Assembly (NCBI GenBank): GCA_024364735.1 | Contig: JAGFNQ010001114.1 | Span: 663,105 to 727,104, forward strand | Origin: Boesenbergia rotunda | Lineage: Eukaryota; Streptophyta; Magnoliopsida; Zingiberales; Zingiberaceae | Direction: 5' to 3' | DNA length: 64,000 bases | In this document: positions 1 through 12,182 of the stretch, in pieces | Position numbering within the stretch: the first letter of the stretch is position 1 | How the letters are laid out: every line of letters starts with the position of its first letter | Program-made: the position numbers and the translations under genes | Notes under the pieces: model-generated | The model's database searches: none | What the model was told of the DNA's origin: nothing | Seen by the model: the letters and a program-made list of their open reading frames with translations, nothing else

Positions 1-620
1 TTTCCCTTTTAATGGCATCCCCTTGCCATTCTTGGATTTTCCCTCCTTGCCATAATTATATGCCACCTTAGTATATTTCTTTTCATTGACATTGGAGACC
101 TTAGATCGGTATACTAATCCCGATCTACCATTGTTGGGTTTTAGACCCCCCAACAACATACCTAAACCCTTAGATCCATCCGCGAATCATCCTAGGGTTT
201 TCTCCAATTTATCAAGTCTTGCCCTCAAAGCTTGATTTTCCCTTTCTAGACTTTTAACCCTAGAATCCACATGTCCACCTTGAACATTCCTAGACCTACC
301 CATCTTCCTAGGCATATTTCTCCCCTTCTTGGGATTCATGCCTTGATCCTTAGGTATACAGGTTTTGGGTTTATCATGATGCATAATCTTTCTAGGGTTT
401 TGATCTACCTTGTTAACCCTATTCCTATCATTATACCTAAATCCATAATTACGCACAAGCAAACATTTTTCATTATTTCTAGCATACATAGATGAATTTG
501 AAATATGCTTAAACTTAGGGATTACCTCCCTTATCTTTGGAGCTCCCCCTTGATGTGAGCTTCTTTTCTTTTCCCAAAATTTGTAACCAATACAAACCGA
601 TTCAAACCTATAGTCAAATC
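1..620 (-). pseudogene. Retroelement polyprotein remnant, no intact frame
   Basis: On the minus strand an open frame of about 140 codons (roughly 610 down to 190) encodes a very basic, asparagine- and lysine-rich protein that ends in a short heptad-like stretch (LERENQALRARLDKLEKTLG). An in-frame TGA follows at 187-189, and the same frame continues to the left edge with lysine/glycine-rich sequence. The composition resembles the linker between nucleocapsid and protease in plant copia polyproteins. I see no zinc knuckle, protease or other diagnostic motif, so the family is tentative. The in-frame stop and lack of any start suggest a dead fragment. It lies in the opposite orientation to the solo LTR that begins at 759. 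Confidence 0.4.
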
Positions 621-758
621 AATACAATCAATAAATTTAAAAATCTAATTCCCATAGCTTCGATCAAAAATCCAAAATAGCATTCCGGCATATTAAAATT
701 TTACAAAAGACCTTGCTCAACCTCTCCCAAGAACCAACTTCAATCCATACACTCCAAC

Positions 759-3053
759 TGTTAGTAATATGAGAGAAGTGTCCTAAGGCAATCGCCTTAT
801 GATTGTAATCTTTTATTTTAATAAATGAAAATTCACTATTTGAGTATACATATTTGTGTATTTGATTGGGATCTTAAACTCATCTACTGAATGTCCGCAA
901 TACAATTCACAACATGAGAGAATTTGTGATGGAATCACAACTAGTGATTATCTCTACATGTGCAATTGTGAAGTATTGAAAATATCCCTAGTCGATGAAT
1001 TGATAAATACGGACACTATCAATTCTGTTGAGACTAGCATGGGTTATTCTCTAATCAGCAGATTCTCACTGGCTGGTGACATTGGGATGTCCGGAGATAA
1101 ACATGGATGCTAGTTAAGAGAACTAGTTCATTGGAGTGACTAGCTGTAAAACTTCACATGTTAGTCTATACATAGACATGTCAGTGAAGTTCTTACCGCA
1201 GCTTAAGTGCGATATTCCTTTGACTTGCGGTGTTTAAGTCATCTTGGTCATGAAGACTTATACTTTAACATCTTAAGCAAGCATCTCCAAGGAGGTGTGG
1301 ACCCAGGATGGTTGAGTATAAGCCGAAGTGCCCGAAGATGTTTGAACAGCCAACAAAGGATTCACCACTCCTTGCGAGGAGATGTATACCCAAGGCCTAT
1401 CGTCGGATTGTTACTCAAAGCCTCTGGCCAGAGCACGTCATGTTTAGAGTATGAGTCTCTTGAATACATGAGAGTAATTAGAAATCCAAAGGACGATAGA
1501 ACGTTACTTGGGTTAGGTGTGACATAGTCAGCCTAGTGAAGACTGACACACACAGACCATGTCCTGAACCAAGTGGGTATAAGATGGTGAAGGGAATGAG
1601 GCACGATTCATTAGAGCTGCTGAAGGGTTTCAGAATTATTTCTGAGGTCAACCGTTGATCTTTCGATTAATTGGGGATCATGATGTACTACTAGGTGTCA
1701 CTCATGATCGTTCTATAATTGATGAATTATAGACGGCCAACATAAATCGAAAGCCTATTTAGTCACACGCACTACGAGTAATCCGAGGGATTTAAAACGA
1801 GTTGAAAATTGAATTTTCCGATCAAGAGAAATAAGTCGAATCTGAGTTTATCAGAGGCGCATGGGAAGCTTAAAATGGCTAAGTCTTTTGAATGTTTATT
1901 GGGCGAATTAAATGAGTTTAATTCGCGAGGAGATTGGCTTGGTGTGGCCGGCCAAAGAAGGTGCCCACCCTCTTTGGTTTGGTCGGCCATATTAAAGAGG
2001 GAAACCAATTTAATTGGTTTAAATTATAAAATAAATCAAGTGTGATTTGTTTTATAAAATTATGGATAAATAAATTAATTTATATAAAGAGATTTATATA
2101 AAGAAATTTATATAAAGAAAATTGTAAAAATTTATTCTTTTTATGAAAATTAAAATGAACCATAAATTGGTTTAATTTTAATTTATAAAATCAATTATGA
2201 ATTAATTTTTCCTAAATAAGAAAAATTTTATACAAATTTTATTTCATAATTAAAAGGAGAGATGTATTTGTTTTATTATAAAGTTAGTTATAATAAAACT
2301 AGGCATAATGGAATAATTCATAAGAAAATTTATAAGATAAATTTCTTATGAAAATTTATTCCGTTAATTCCGTTAAAAGGGAGACTTGGCAATGGAGAGG
2401 CTACTATAAAAAGGAACCAAAGGCAAGCCTTGAAGAACAATTAATCAAGAGATTAAGAAGTTCTCTCTCTCTCATTCTCTCCCTCTCTCTCTCTAGGGCC
2501 GGCGCCCACCCCTTCTCTCTCTAGGGCCGACGCCCACCCCTTCTCTCTCTAGGGCCGACACGACTTTCTCCCTCTAGGGTCGGCGCCACCTCCCTAGCCG
2601 TGAGCCACCACCAAGACGAAGCGGGGCGCGTCTCCTTCCTCCCTTCGCGGAATCTTGATTCCGTTATTTGGTGGTTAGTCTTCCATCTCTTTCTCTTGAA
2701 ATTCTAGTTGTGCTTTTGGAGAATCTAGTAGTTCTCGTCGGCACAAAACTCGTGGCTTTGCGAAGTCATCCCGAAGAGAACTCGGCGTGGACGCGAATAG
2801 AGGCGAAGCTTCCAAGGGACGCTACGGTTGGATCTCGTCCCTTTCTTCGAGTTACGCGAGGTACAAAGTAAATTAGTTTACTTTTCTGCAAAAAAATTTT
2901 AATTTATGATCAATTCCACACATCATAAGATCGCATGCTACATACGTGGTTAAAAATAATTTGAGAAATTATTTATGCTAATTCTTCCGTTGCACGTAAA
3001 TATTTAAAAATTTACGAACCCGTATCCTTGTCAACATGCACCCGGTCCCAACA
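759..3053 (+). mobile_element. Long solo LTR (2.3 kb) with TSD CCAAC
   Basis: The segment begins TGTTAGTAAT and ends GGTCCCAACA, giving the TGTT...AACA ends of a copia-type LTR. It is flanked by perfect 5-bp repeats CCAAC at 754-758 and 3054-3058. A TATA-like TATAAAAA at 2405-2412 gives the plus orientation. A pyrimidine-rich block with repeated CTCTCTCTAGGGCCG follows downstream. There is no primer-binding site or coding sequence next to either end, so it is a solo LTR left by LTR-LTR recombination. Small reading frames inside it are not genes. Confidence 0.8.
2487..2590 (+). repeat. Short tandem repeat within the LTR leader
   Basis: A unit of about 33-35 bp built on CTCTCTCTAGGGCCG followed by GCGCCCACC-like sequence is repeated three to four times with decay. 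It sits just 3' of the LTR TATA box, so it would be in the retroelement leader. Confidence 0.7.
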
Positions 3054-3058
3054 CCAAC

Positions 3059-4713
3059 AACAACAACAATGTCCAAAACAGAACAGACCCAAAATCAAAC
3101 AGAAGGAAAATTCCACCTGTATCTCAATTACACATCGAACCAATCTAAATGAAAGTTGACAAGCAGAACTTTAGATCAAGCTCAATCAAGAACCTAAACT
3201 CCAAACGATTCCCTACCATCACAAACCATTTTCGGCAGCCTCAAACCAAACAAGGAAACACCACCCAATACTATCCAAACACTGATCCAAAGTCAATCAA
3301 ACCCTTTTACATCAACTACCATTAGAGATCACGGACTGTAAAAATAGAAATTGGTATTACAATTCAATATGATAGTTAATACTAGTTAATAATATGTATA
3401 AACCATATTATTGTTAGTATATTCATTTTTAGCAAAAGTTTAATAAATAATAAGTTTTACCCTTACAAAAATAGATCAATTGGACATCTATTTTTTTTTT
3501 TCAATTTTTTCTTTTAACTATCAACAATTATTAATTTTCATTTATTAATGCAAATGACCCTTGATATATATGAATAAAGGTTAGTGTAAAAAAACATTAA
3601 ATAATTATTAATTTTCATTTATTTATGTTCCTAAATGACCCTTGATAAATATTAATAAAGTAAGTGTAAAAGAACATAAAACCTCTGTGAGTGTGGTAGG
3701 GATTCAAACTTTTCCTTCAACTTTGACATCTTTTGGCACCAATTCTACCGTTGTCAAAGATTTCAAAAACATTAATAAGACACTTTATTTTTGTACATAG
3801 TCCATGCAAATATATGAACTAGAGTGTTTAAACTTGGCGGGGGCGCTGGGACGAGCGAATCGCTTTTAGCCTGTTTAAACTTTGTTAGAATGCAAATTCA
3901 TTTATGATTTTAATGGATTGTGATAATTATTGTCAAAAGAACTGTCATAAAGTAAGAGTTAAGTTGTATAATACCGTATCAAAATTTTCGATATACCAAA
4001 GTTTTTTTATATGAACGATATATATCGATATGGTTTATATGATATATTAAAATTTTTGATGTTTTCCCCACCTCTAATGATTACTTATGAGATTGAAATT
4101 TTGCAAAATTCAAACAAAATCCATTAAATTTATCATTTACATTTCATCACTTTAATTTTTCAACCATTTCACCAAATACAAACTCTTAATTTAAATCATA
4201 TTGTTAAATCCTTAACATATCAGTAAATATGAATTCTTTACTTAAGACTTAGGTTATGAGACAATGGCTGAATCCTGATGAAATCATTTTACTTTTATCA
4301 TAAAAATATCATTTTAAAAATGCAATCTTAATGATAAAAAAAATGAAAAGTCTTCTTACTACAAATAATAGAAGACTTATAACATAAGAACTATTGCATA
4401 TTCAAAAATTAAGCAAAGACACCAAGGGGCATACAAGCACAAGTCGAACACAATTGGAGGTAGGGGATCATCTAGTTTGAGTAGGTCCTGTCTATTAAAA
4501 ACACACGGCAGAGACTTCAAAAGGCATCCCTTATAAAAAAAATATTTCATTTAAAAAAATCAAAATAACATTTATCTGTAATTTTCTATACCCCACCATG
4601 AAATTATTTTGATTTCATCTCAGTGTTATTATTTTGGCTGGGTTTTAGTTAATTAAATAGTACTATTTTGGTGTTGTTTAGTACAAAGTAGTTTCAAGAA
4701 GTTATTATTTGGA
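3059..4713. other. AT-rich intergenic DNA, no gene seen
   Basis: No conserved reading frame is visible on either strand. The only structure is a two-copy direct repeat at 3529-3680; the rest is poly-A/T runs. Confidence 0.6.
3529..3680 (+). repeat. Two-copy tandem repeat (unit about 75 bp)
   Basis: The unit starting ATTATTAATTTTCATTTATT and containing ATGACCCTTGATA then AGTGTAAAA occurs at 3529-3600 and again from 3605. The copies have several substitutions and small indels. Confidence 0.7.
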
Positions 4714-5425
4714 AAAATTTGAGAAAACTCCCCAATATTAAATTGAGCTTTGCATGTATTTCCCAAACGAAATTTTTTTTGCATGCACTCCCTGATGAGA
4801 TTGACAAGATAATTTTGTGTGTTATTTTTTTTATCAGTGTAAAAGAGTAAAAATTCAGTATAAATCGTAAAGATTTGAGTATAAATTGTTTGAGATTGAG
4901 TATTAATTTAAGAAATTTATGTATTATCTGAAAAAAAATTGAGTATACATTATTTCAGTATATAGTAAAAATTTCAGTATACATTATCAAAATTTAAGTA
5001 TGAATTGATTTAGATTGAGTATTATTTGAAAAAAATTTGAGAATAAAATTTAGAAATTCGAGTATGTGAGGTTGCATCCACCACATTAAGATTTTCACAT
5101 GAGGCGTCACCAAAATTTTATACTCAAATTTCTTAAATTAGTACTCAATCTCATATAATTTATACTCAAATATTTATAATGTATACTAAGTTTTCACTCT
5201 TTTATACTCACCACATCAAGATTTTCTTATAAGGGGTCACCGAAACTTTGTACTCAAATTTCTTAAATTAGTACTCAATCTCAAACAATTTATACTCAAA
5301 TTTTTACAATTATACTGAGTTTTCACTCTTTTATACTCAATTCATTAGGAAGTGAATGTAAAAAATTTATCAAGTGGAGAGTGCATGCAAAGGTCAATTT
5401 GGGATTGAGGAGTTTTCTCTAATTA
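4714..5425. mobile_element. MITE-like element A (AAACTCCCC ends)
   Basis: The left end reads TTGAGAAAACTCCCCAAT and the right end is an imperfect inverse, GGAGTTTTCTCTAA. GCATG motifs lie just inside both ends. The interior is AT-rich and packed with variants of GAGTATAAA and, in the right half, its inverse TTTATACTC, giving long-range dyad symmetry. Related sequences occur at 40117, 42514 and 54833. There is no coding capacity. A clear target duplication was not identified, so the superfamily is unassigned. Confidence 0.6.
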
Positions 5426-5729
5426 ACCATTATTTTTTTTTGTACAAAACAATTCTAAAATAAAGAAGATGATTCGGTTAGAAAATTATAAATGAGATAT
5501 TATTTTATATGTTTTAATAAAATATTTTTTTATGATATGACTAAATAAAAAGGATGTTATTTTAATTTATTTATTTTGGTCCGTGGTTTATCTAATCCCA
5601 AGAAATGCCAATATTGTTCAACTCGCCAAAGATTTAATCAGAATCAAATACATGCAAACAAAGTGGTGAATCAGAGTGCGTGCGAGCTATTTGTCTACCA
5701 ATTAGTGTGAATTCGAGCAATTTCTTTTT
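5426..5729. other. Intergenic DNA, nothing recognised
   Basis: AT-rich sequence between the MITE-like element and the LTR. No gene, RNA or repeat signature recognised. Confidence 0.5.
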
Positions 5730-6664
5730 TAATCCTGTGGAAAAGTGAAATAAACTCCCCAAGAACAATATGACACTAAGAATTACTCCAACTGACGCCT
5801 TTCCTATCAAAAAAGATGACCGTCGGTAATCCGTCGGGAGAATCCCCAATAAAGCCCTCGATGATCAATCAGTACCTGATGGAGAAGATGAAATTGGAGA
5901 AGCAACTGTAGCTAGAAAATTACGCATACATGTAGGTGAAGGAAGAAGAGACTTATATAGCCGAGGGAGCTGACAGCCTCTGCCATACTTCTGTTATATT
6001 TTGTCTCATGTGAGGACAGGATTAGGGGCCACTGTCGGCTCACCGACCGACGTCATCTCATCCTGACATACGTAGAAGGTGTCGTGGTACGGGTTGCCAA
6101 ATTAAAGCTTGTCACGAAGGTACTGTGTCAGCGGGATATCCGTGATTCGAACACGAGTGGTGTCAGACCCGAGCTGACCTGCGTCGACTTTGGTACTATC
6201 TTTATCAGTGTGGTGTCAGAGGATAGGTACTGCCACAGATAGCGACAACTTCCCGAGTCGGAGCGCACCAAAAGGGTGCGCCGGCCGGTTACCTCGAGTG
6301 AAACCTAGCTATGCAGCTAATGACATACCGATCGGACATTTGTACCACGCCGAATCATGGGGTACTCAAACCTAGCTCGATCGACTCATCCTTCAGAAAA
6401 CAGGATCATAACACAGGGAGAGTGCCAACCGAGTGTTGACCGGCCGACATTGGGTCGAGCACTCGGTGTTTCCCGCTGGGGCAAATTCAGACGGTACCCG
6501 TTAACCATCCAATCGGGCGACTCGACCCGAATGGGACTCGGCCAATGGTCATCCGCAACGTTTCATGTCTTGCCACGCAGGCTATCGAGCTCTCCTAGCA
6601 ATGATTTATCTTTATGAGATACTATGCTAACCGACCGGGCTACACGTAGGCTAGATCGGGATCA
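5730..6664 (-). mobile_element. Solo LTR copy A, TGATCC family
   Basis: The left end TAATCCTGTG is a decayed form of the family terminus TGATCCTGTC; the right end is GGGATCA. The internal TATATA-like box reads on the minus strand near 5955, giving minus orientation. The interior is close to copy D at 37203: both share the block around GGTGCGC and TACCGATCGG in inverse orientation. Flanking T-rich pentamers (TTTTT and ATTTT) are an imperfect target duplication. It ends about 390 bp upstream of the ALOG start codon. Confidence 0.75.
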
Positions 6665-6839
6665 ATTTTTATTTCTGTTTTCATTTTTATGTTTTTGTAT
6701 GATTCATTTTTAATTTGTCCCATAATTTGGAGGCACCCGTGCAGCATCGTTTGAAGACGACGATCATCATCTTCCCTTTTCTGTTTCCCTTTTTTTTTTT
6801 TAATTTTTTAATTTTTAAAAATTATTTATTTCCTTTCCT

Positions 6840-7051
6840 TTCCTTCTCCATACTACAGCGATCGTGCACTATTCCACCGCTCCTCTCCTCTCCTCTGAGG
6901 CCTGTCTCCGCCAGGGCCACCACGTGAACCAGTGTACTCCCACCTCCCTCCTCCTCCCTCCTCCTCCTCCTCCTCCTCCTCTTTTTTTCTTGTTTGCTTT
7001 TTAATTTCACATCTAAAGAACAGCTTTAAGCAGCCGGTGTCGGAGAAGAGC
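6840..7051 (+). promoter_or_regulatory. Pyrimidine-rich leader of the ALOG gene
   Basis: The stretch upstream of the ATG is dominated by CTCCTC and CTTTT tracts, including a (CTC)n run at about 6950-6982. Such tracts are common in plant 5' UTRs. No clear TATA box is seen, so the transcription start is not placed. Confidence 0.45.
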
Positions 7052-7828
7052 ATGGACTCGGCGGCCGGCGAGGGCGGCGCCGCGTCGTCAGGAGGTCATG
7101 AGGCGGCGGCGGGGCAGCAGCCGAGTCGGTACGAGTCGCAGAAGCGGCGGGACTGGAACACGTTCCTGACGTACCTTCGGAACCACAAGCCGCCGCTGGC
7201 GCTGGCGCGGTGCAGCGGCGCGCACGTCATCGAGTTCCTGCGCTACCTGGACCAGTTCGGGAAGACGAAGGTCCACGGCGCCGGCTGCGTCTTCTACGGC
7301 CACCCGAACCCGCCGGGCCCCTGCGCCTGCCCGCTCCGCCAGGCCTGGGGCTCCCTCGACGCCCTCATCGGCCGCCTCCGCGCCGCCTACGAGGAGTCCG
7401 GCGGCACCCCGGACACCAACCCCTTCGCCGCCCGCGCCGTCCGCATCTTCCTCCGCGACGTCCGCGACACGCAGGCCAAGGCGCGCGGCATCCCCTACGA
7501 GAAAAAGAAGCGCAAACGCCCCCCGCCGGTCCGCCGCCTCATCCTCCGCCGCTCTCAGCGCCGGAAGCTCCGGCGACGCTACTCCGCTGGTGAGACGCTC
7601 CTCCACTCCTCCTTGATATATCGCCACTCCTCGCTCTGTTAATTACCTTCTCTCTCTCGATCGAACCTGCTTAATTGCTTTTTGAGTTGAATTGAATGTA
7701 AATACTTATAATCAATCTTCTCATCAGTCAAGCAAATCCATTTCTTTTCCCAATTAGGAAGCTATTAAAACCACTGCAGCTCAAGAACATTCAATTTGTA
7801 TGATTTTTGCATCTTTTCAGAAGGTTAA
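7052..7828 (+). CDS. ALOG-domain (LSH/G1-type) transcription factor
   Basis: The protein starts at ATG 7052 (MDSAAGEGG). It contains a full ALOG domain at residues 26-150, from RYESQKRRDWNTFLTYLRNH to QAKARGIPYEKKKRKR. The zinc-ribbon insert keeps H75, C79, C91 and C93, and a KKKRKR nuclear-localisation signal lies at 151-156. ALOG proteins are plant-specific nuclear DNA-binding regulators of organ boundaries, inflorescence branching and floral organ identity. If unspliced, the frame ends at 7642 (196 aa). A good donor GGTGAG (GT at 7590) and acceptor TTTTCAG (7814-7820) would instead give a 181-aa protein ending with a stop at 7826-7828. The N-terminal low-complexity part is usual for the family. 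A downstream arginine-rich tail (residues 160-176) is also visible. The domain call is firm; the 3' end and the orthologue within the family are not. Confidence 0.92.
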
Positions 7829-8290
7829 TTAGGGTTCCATAATGCTGCGTTGGGAGAGATGGAGGAGAACTCCATCATGTCTTGGTCCCCCTACGAATAT
7901 AATTATGCGGCCGAATCTAAGCTGGTCTTCCTCAGAAACCACACGTGCTCTAATCCTCTTCCTCCCTCAGATTCTGCCACACTGAAAAGAATCATAAAAA
8001 GAAGCAGTCTTTGGAAGGCAGGCAGACAGGCAGGCCTCCGGGCCTCCCTCCCTCTTCTTCTATCTTCTTCTTCTTCTTCAATTCTTCTCTCTGTCTCTTT
8101 CCACACTCACTCTGTTTAATTTTATTTTTTCTTTTTTATGATGATCAGCTCAGCTTGTCTTTTTTAGTAATATCCCTGAACCATTCTTGTGCGTCTGTCC
8201 AAATCCACCGACTGCTCTTTCCCCCTCTCTCTCCGTCTCTCTGTCATTCACTTCAGTTCCTCATACTTTTCCACAGCTGATCGTAACGAT
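7829..8290 (+). other. Probable 3' UTR/flank of the ALOG gene
   Basis: Pyrimidine-rich sequence without conserved coding potential. Short open frames here do not resemble any family. A 3' UTR is inferred from position only. Confidence 0.35.
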
Positions 8291-10254
8291 GTAGCCAAGA
8301 AGTACTGTAGTGTCTAAAACTTGTTAGGAAGTGCATGCCTAGCTATCTACTTCCACTGCTTCTCGACTTATCAAAACCTAAATTGATTCAGAAGAACTAT
8401 ACTCTTTCTACTAGTCCAAGTGGAGCAAGCCTATAGCTCCAGTCTGGGTGGGGTACCAGATCAAGATAGAGATTGTGAGAGGAATTTTGTCTGCCTTAAA
8501 TATATAGATTTTTCATTACCATATCAATCTAACTAGATCACAATCTTGTGGTGTGTCGGGGATTAATTGATGTGATCAATGATCCATCAGTAATTGCTAT
8601 AAGCTCGAAAGAATTTTGATTCATCATCTTCCAAGAAGAAAGAGAAATTATAGGTATTTAGGTTTTAATTCTTTGTCTTTACTTTCCTCCTTATAAGTTT
8701 AAAGTCGAGCTAACTATTCATGCAAATTTAATTCATATAATTAATACACATAATGAGTTCATAATATTACAAGTTCACTGTGACTTTAATATGCTATCTA
8801 ATACAAAATTTTAAAAAAAACTACATGCATAAAATAATATAAATAAATAATTTGTAAATAGATTAAAGTTGGTCTTATTTAGACAAGGAAATTGACAATC
8901 ACTCTTTTAGGTTGAAGCAAAAACAGATTGACTCTTTATGACTCATAATCTGTTTAACCTAAATTCAAATCTATAAATAAAGTTGCAGGTTGGATTTTGT
9001 CACATGTAAACAAGTCATTCAAACTTTTGCACCCCTAACTTGATCAATATGCAACCTTATATGAGTATGTAGGAGCATTATAGCTAGGATTATCCATGAC
9101 AATTAATGGCCTTCCTATATATCATCATGGCCTTAACATTTGTAGGAGCACTAGAAAGCATGGGATAAGCAATAGATGTGCTTTAAGTCTCCAAGTTTTC
9201 TTTAGACCTCCCCTTTTAGCATTGGTGGCACTATCATTGGACAACATTAAGTTCATTGCACAAGGATTGCACCCACCTAGAAGGTTGTTATACTAAATCT
9301 TCCTGTGCCGGCCATCGGTTCACTATATTGAATGTTCTTGTGTGTGTGTTTGATGTTTAAGTGTACACATACTAAATCTTTTTGGAATTGAGTTGTTTGA
9401 TGTTTTAGTGTGTACATACTAAATCATCTTGGGAGTGTGCATGTGCCCTTGGTCCTCATGTAGGGTTATTTTATTGGTTCATTATATGGAATGTTTTTAT
9501 ATGGATACACATGCATGTATGTCCTTGGTCCATAAAGTTATATTAAATGTTTTTGTATATTTGTGAATGTTCTTGTATATGTTGTTGGTTTGTAGTATTA
9601 TTGCATTGAATGTTATTTTGTGTGTGTTTGTAATATTGAATGTTTGTATGTCTTTGATCTCTATAGGGTCTTTGATCCATAGGTTATGATATTGAATGTT
9701 GTGTGTTTCTTTATAGGGTTAATATACTAAACATTGAATGTTGTGTGTCTTTATAGAATTAAATGAAATAGGAGAGTCCGCAAATTCTATTTGAATTTTT
9801 ACCTATGAACCAAAATCTCTCCATCAAGGATTTAGTGTCCTTAGCTAACAGTTCTTTTATTAGTATCGTAATATTTTTCTATATGCAAAAGTTCATACAC
9901 TGACCCTGGGCGACGAGCGAGTGTCGTAATTGCTTATTGGGGCGGTTGCCATTTTAATGTTAATGTTAAGCATTTTGATCTTAAGAATTGGTAACTCTTA
10001 ATAGACTATAAAGCTTAATTTTCCTCTTGGGAACTATTAACTAATGAGGATGAGTGATGAGTAGGATTCCTCTCCTCTAGCTCTACAATCATCTTGTAGC
10101 CAGTTACATATTTTATTTTATATTGTTCAATGGTGTGGAGCAGTCGTGGGAAGGCTGAATTCACTTCTTTTTTTTTTGCAGAATTATAGAATCTTGTAGA
10201 TCATGGATAATAGAATAATGAAATTATATTCTGATCTAAAAGGAACACCAAATT
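8291..10254. other. Intergenic DNA with a degenerate repeat tract
   Basis: No gene is recognised. From about 9325 to 9760 the motif ATTGAATGTT followed by TTGTGTGTG-like sequence recurs roughly ten times at irregular spacing, with the block GTACACATACTAAATC present twice (about 9363 and 9411). This looks like an eroded minisatellite. Confidence 0.5.
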
Positions 10255-11397
10255 GTGACTGATCCTGTCGACAAGCGGAGAGGAGTCTCGCTCGGGCGAC
10301 GGTGCAGGGCGGATGAGTCGTAGGAGGACGTGTGGTCAGACCAAAGATCCGAGTAGGGGTCGGATGCCTCGGAGCCTGAAAGAGGTTAGTGTCTTTGGGG
10401 AGCAAGGAGGTAGCAGTCTTACAGGAGTCAATCCCCTCTTCAGAGCTTCAAGCGACCCTTATATAGGGTGGGGGCGCCCTGTCCTGTCTTGGTCATCTTC
10501 TCTCATAAAGACTCAATCTTTTGGCAGAGTTAACCTTCCCGAGGGCTAGATTGAGCTGTCATACGGTCATTCACCTGTCTCCCTTGCCAGCCCCCCTTCG
10601 ACATTAGTGCCTGATGTATGGGGGATCGTGTTTACGGCTGACGTCCCTTCCTCATAATGAGGGGATCTTGTGTATCTGTTCGTACTTATTGTGTGTCTAA
10701 TCCTCATTAAATGGTTCTAATTACAAGGACTTGTTCCATTTATCACTCGGCTCCAGGACATTATCTCGCCCGGTCGCTCGGCCGGGGGGTGTGCGACCAA
10801 CTGATATTCGACCGTCGGATCACGAGCTGATCTCTTAGGGTAGGGCAGACCGTTCTAGGGTGCCCGACCGTCCGTCGACCGACGAGGTATAGCCGACCGA
10901 CGTTCGATTACCAGCGCATGACTTCGGGTGAGATGTGTTAGGACCGGTAGGAGAGCTAGAGTGGGGGTGATTAGCTCCGATCTTTGCTCGTTGTAGATTT
11001 GTTACGGCGGAAGACTTGAGCAACGCTAACACCTTGATTTTACTTGGTATCCACCTCCTTGAGGTGACTAATCCAAGGATCCGCTCTCCTCACTCTCTCA
11101 TACACTATGAAAGATCGGTGGAGAACCTCTTACAACCTTACAAGAAGATACAACAAGAAACTCAAGCAAATACAATAGAAATCTTACAAGATTTACACAA
11201 CTTAGCTTCTTTGCTTTTCTTGCTTTCTTCAAGCTTGGAATCGCCTCTTGATCCTTGGAAATGCAACAGCACTAAGCTCCAAGGCCTCACTTGAAATGGC
11301 GATGAAGGAGGAGGAGAATCGTCGAAGAGCTGCGCGAGCGATACCGCTTCAAACCTGCATGAAAACCCTATATACCCGACGCCTAGGGTTCCCTAAT

Positions 11398-11772
11398 CGA
11401 TTGCCCGATCGATTACCACGTCAGCCTTAGTCGTTCAACGGCTATTTTTTGAAGCTTAATCGATTAGCCAATCGATTAAGAACAACCTTAATCGATTGTT
11501 GAATCGATTCAGCACCTTTCTGTGCTCTCGCACAATACTGCTGTAATCGATTGCCCAATTGATTACCGACACCTTAATCGATTGACCAATCGATTAAGGG
11601 AAGACTGAATCGATTACCCAATCGATTCAACTACCTTCTGATCTCGCAACTTATTTCTCCCAATCGATTACCTAATCGATTCACACCTTTCTTAATCGAT
11701 TGCCCAATCGATCAAGAAAGTTACTGTTCGCAAGAAACCAATCTCAATCGATTACCCAATCGATTGAGCCCA
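11398..11772. repeat. Array of dyad units AATCGATT-N-AATCGATT
   Basis: About nine units, each a pair of ATCGATT cores separated by four or five bases such as GCCC, ACCC or GACC, and usually flanked by complementary bases (CTTAATCGATT...AATCGATTAAG). They are spaced irregularly, about 30-50 bp apart. Core decay is visible in some units, such as CAATTGATT and CGATCAAG. Confidence 0.8.
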
Positions 11773-11975
11773 ACCCTAACTTGTGTGTACAAGTCTAGGG
11801 TTCTCTTGCCTAACCTTGGTCAATCGTGACCTGTCAGGATTTCTCTACCAATTATCCGATCAACCCTTTGATCAACTTGGATTTCTCTTGCCTAGCTCCC
11901 AACTAGGACTTAACATGATTCCCAACCAGGTTTGCCTAACCCTCAAGTTAAGTCTAGTCTCTCAGTAGACTTCCA

Positions 11976-12182
11976 CCTTGCCAACGTGCGATCTCCCCGA
12001 TCCACCTGGACCTCACCTAGTCTCACTAGGTGTGTCTAGTTTCACTAGGTCTTCTCCCATGCCAGATTGCGATCTCCCCGATTCACCTGGACTTCACCTA
12101 GTCCTACTAGGTCTTCTCCATGCCAGCGTGCGATCTCCCCGATCCACCTGGACTTCACCTAGTCCCACTAGGTCTTTCCAGT
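11976..12182 (+). repeat. Three tandem repeats in the nested LTR
   Basis: The block TGCGATCTCCCCGATYCACC followed by TGGACYTCACCTAGTC and CACTAGGTCTT occurs three times, at about 11988, 12068 and 12129. Unit length varies (about 60-80 bp) because the first copy has an extra CTAGTTTCACTAGGT segment. Confidence 0.75.

Noticed and set aside
856..1527. Small plus-strand frames of about 85 and 106 codons
   Set aside because: They lie inside a solo LTR and have no family resemblance.
7088..7627. 179-codon minus-strand frame
   Set aside because: Antisense shadow of the ALOG domain, alanine/glycine-rich only.
11398..11772. AATCGATT array as a CRISPR-like array
   Set aside because: Spacers and repeats are irregular, each unit is itself a dyad, and it lies inside a plant LTR with a clear target duplication.
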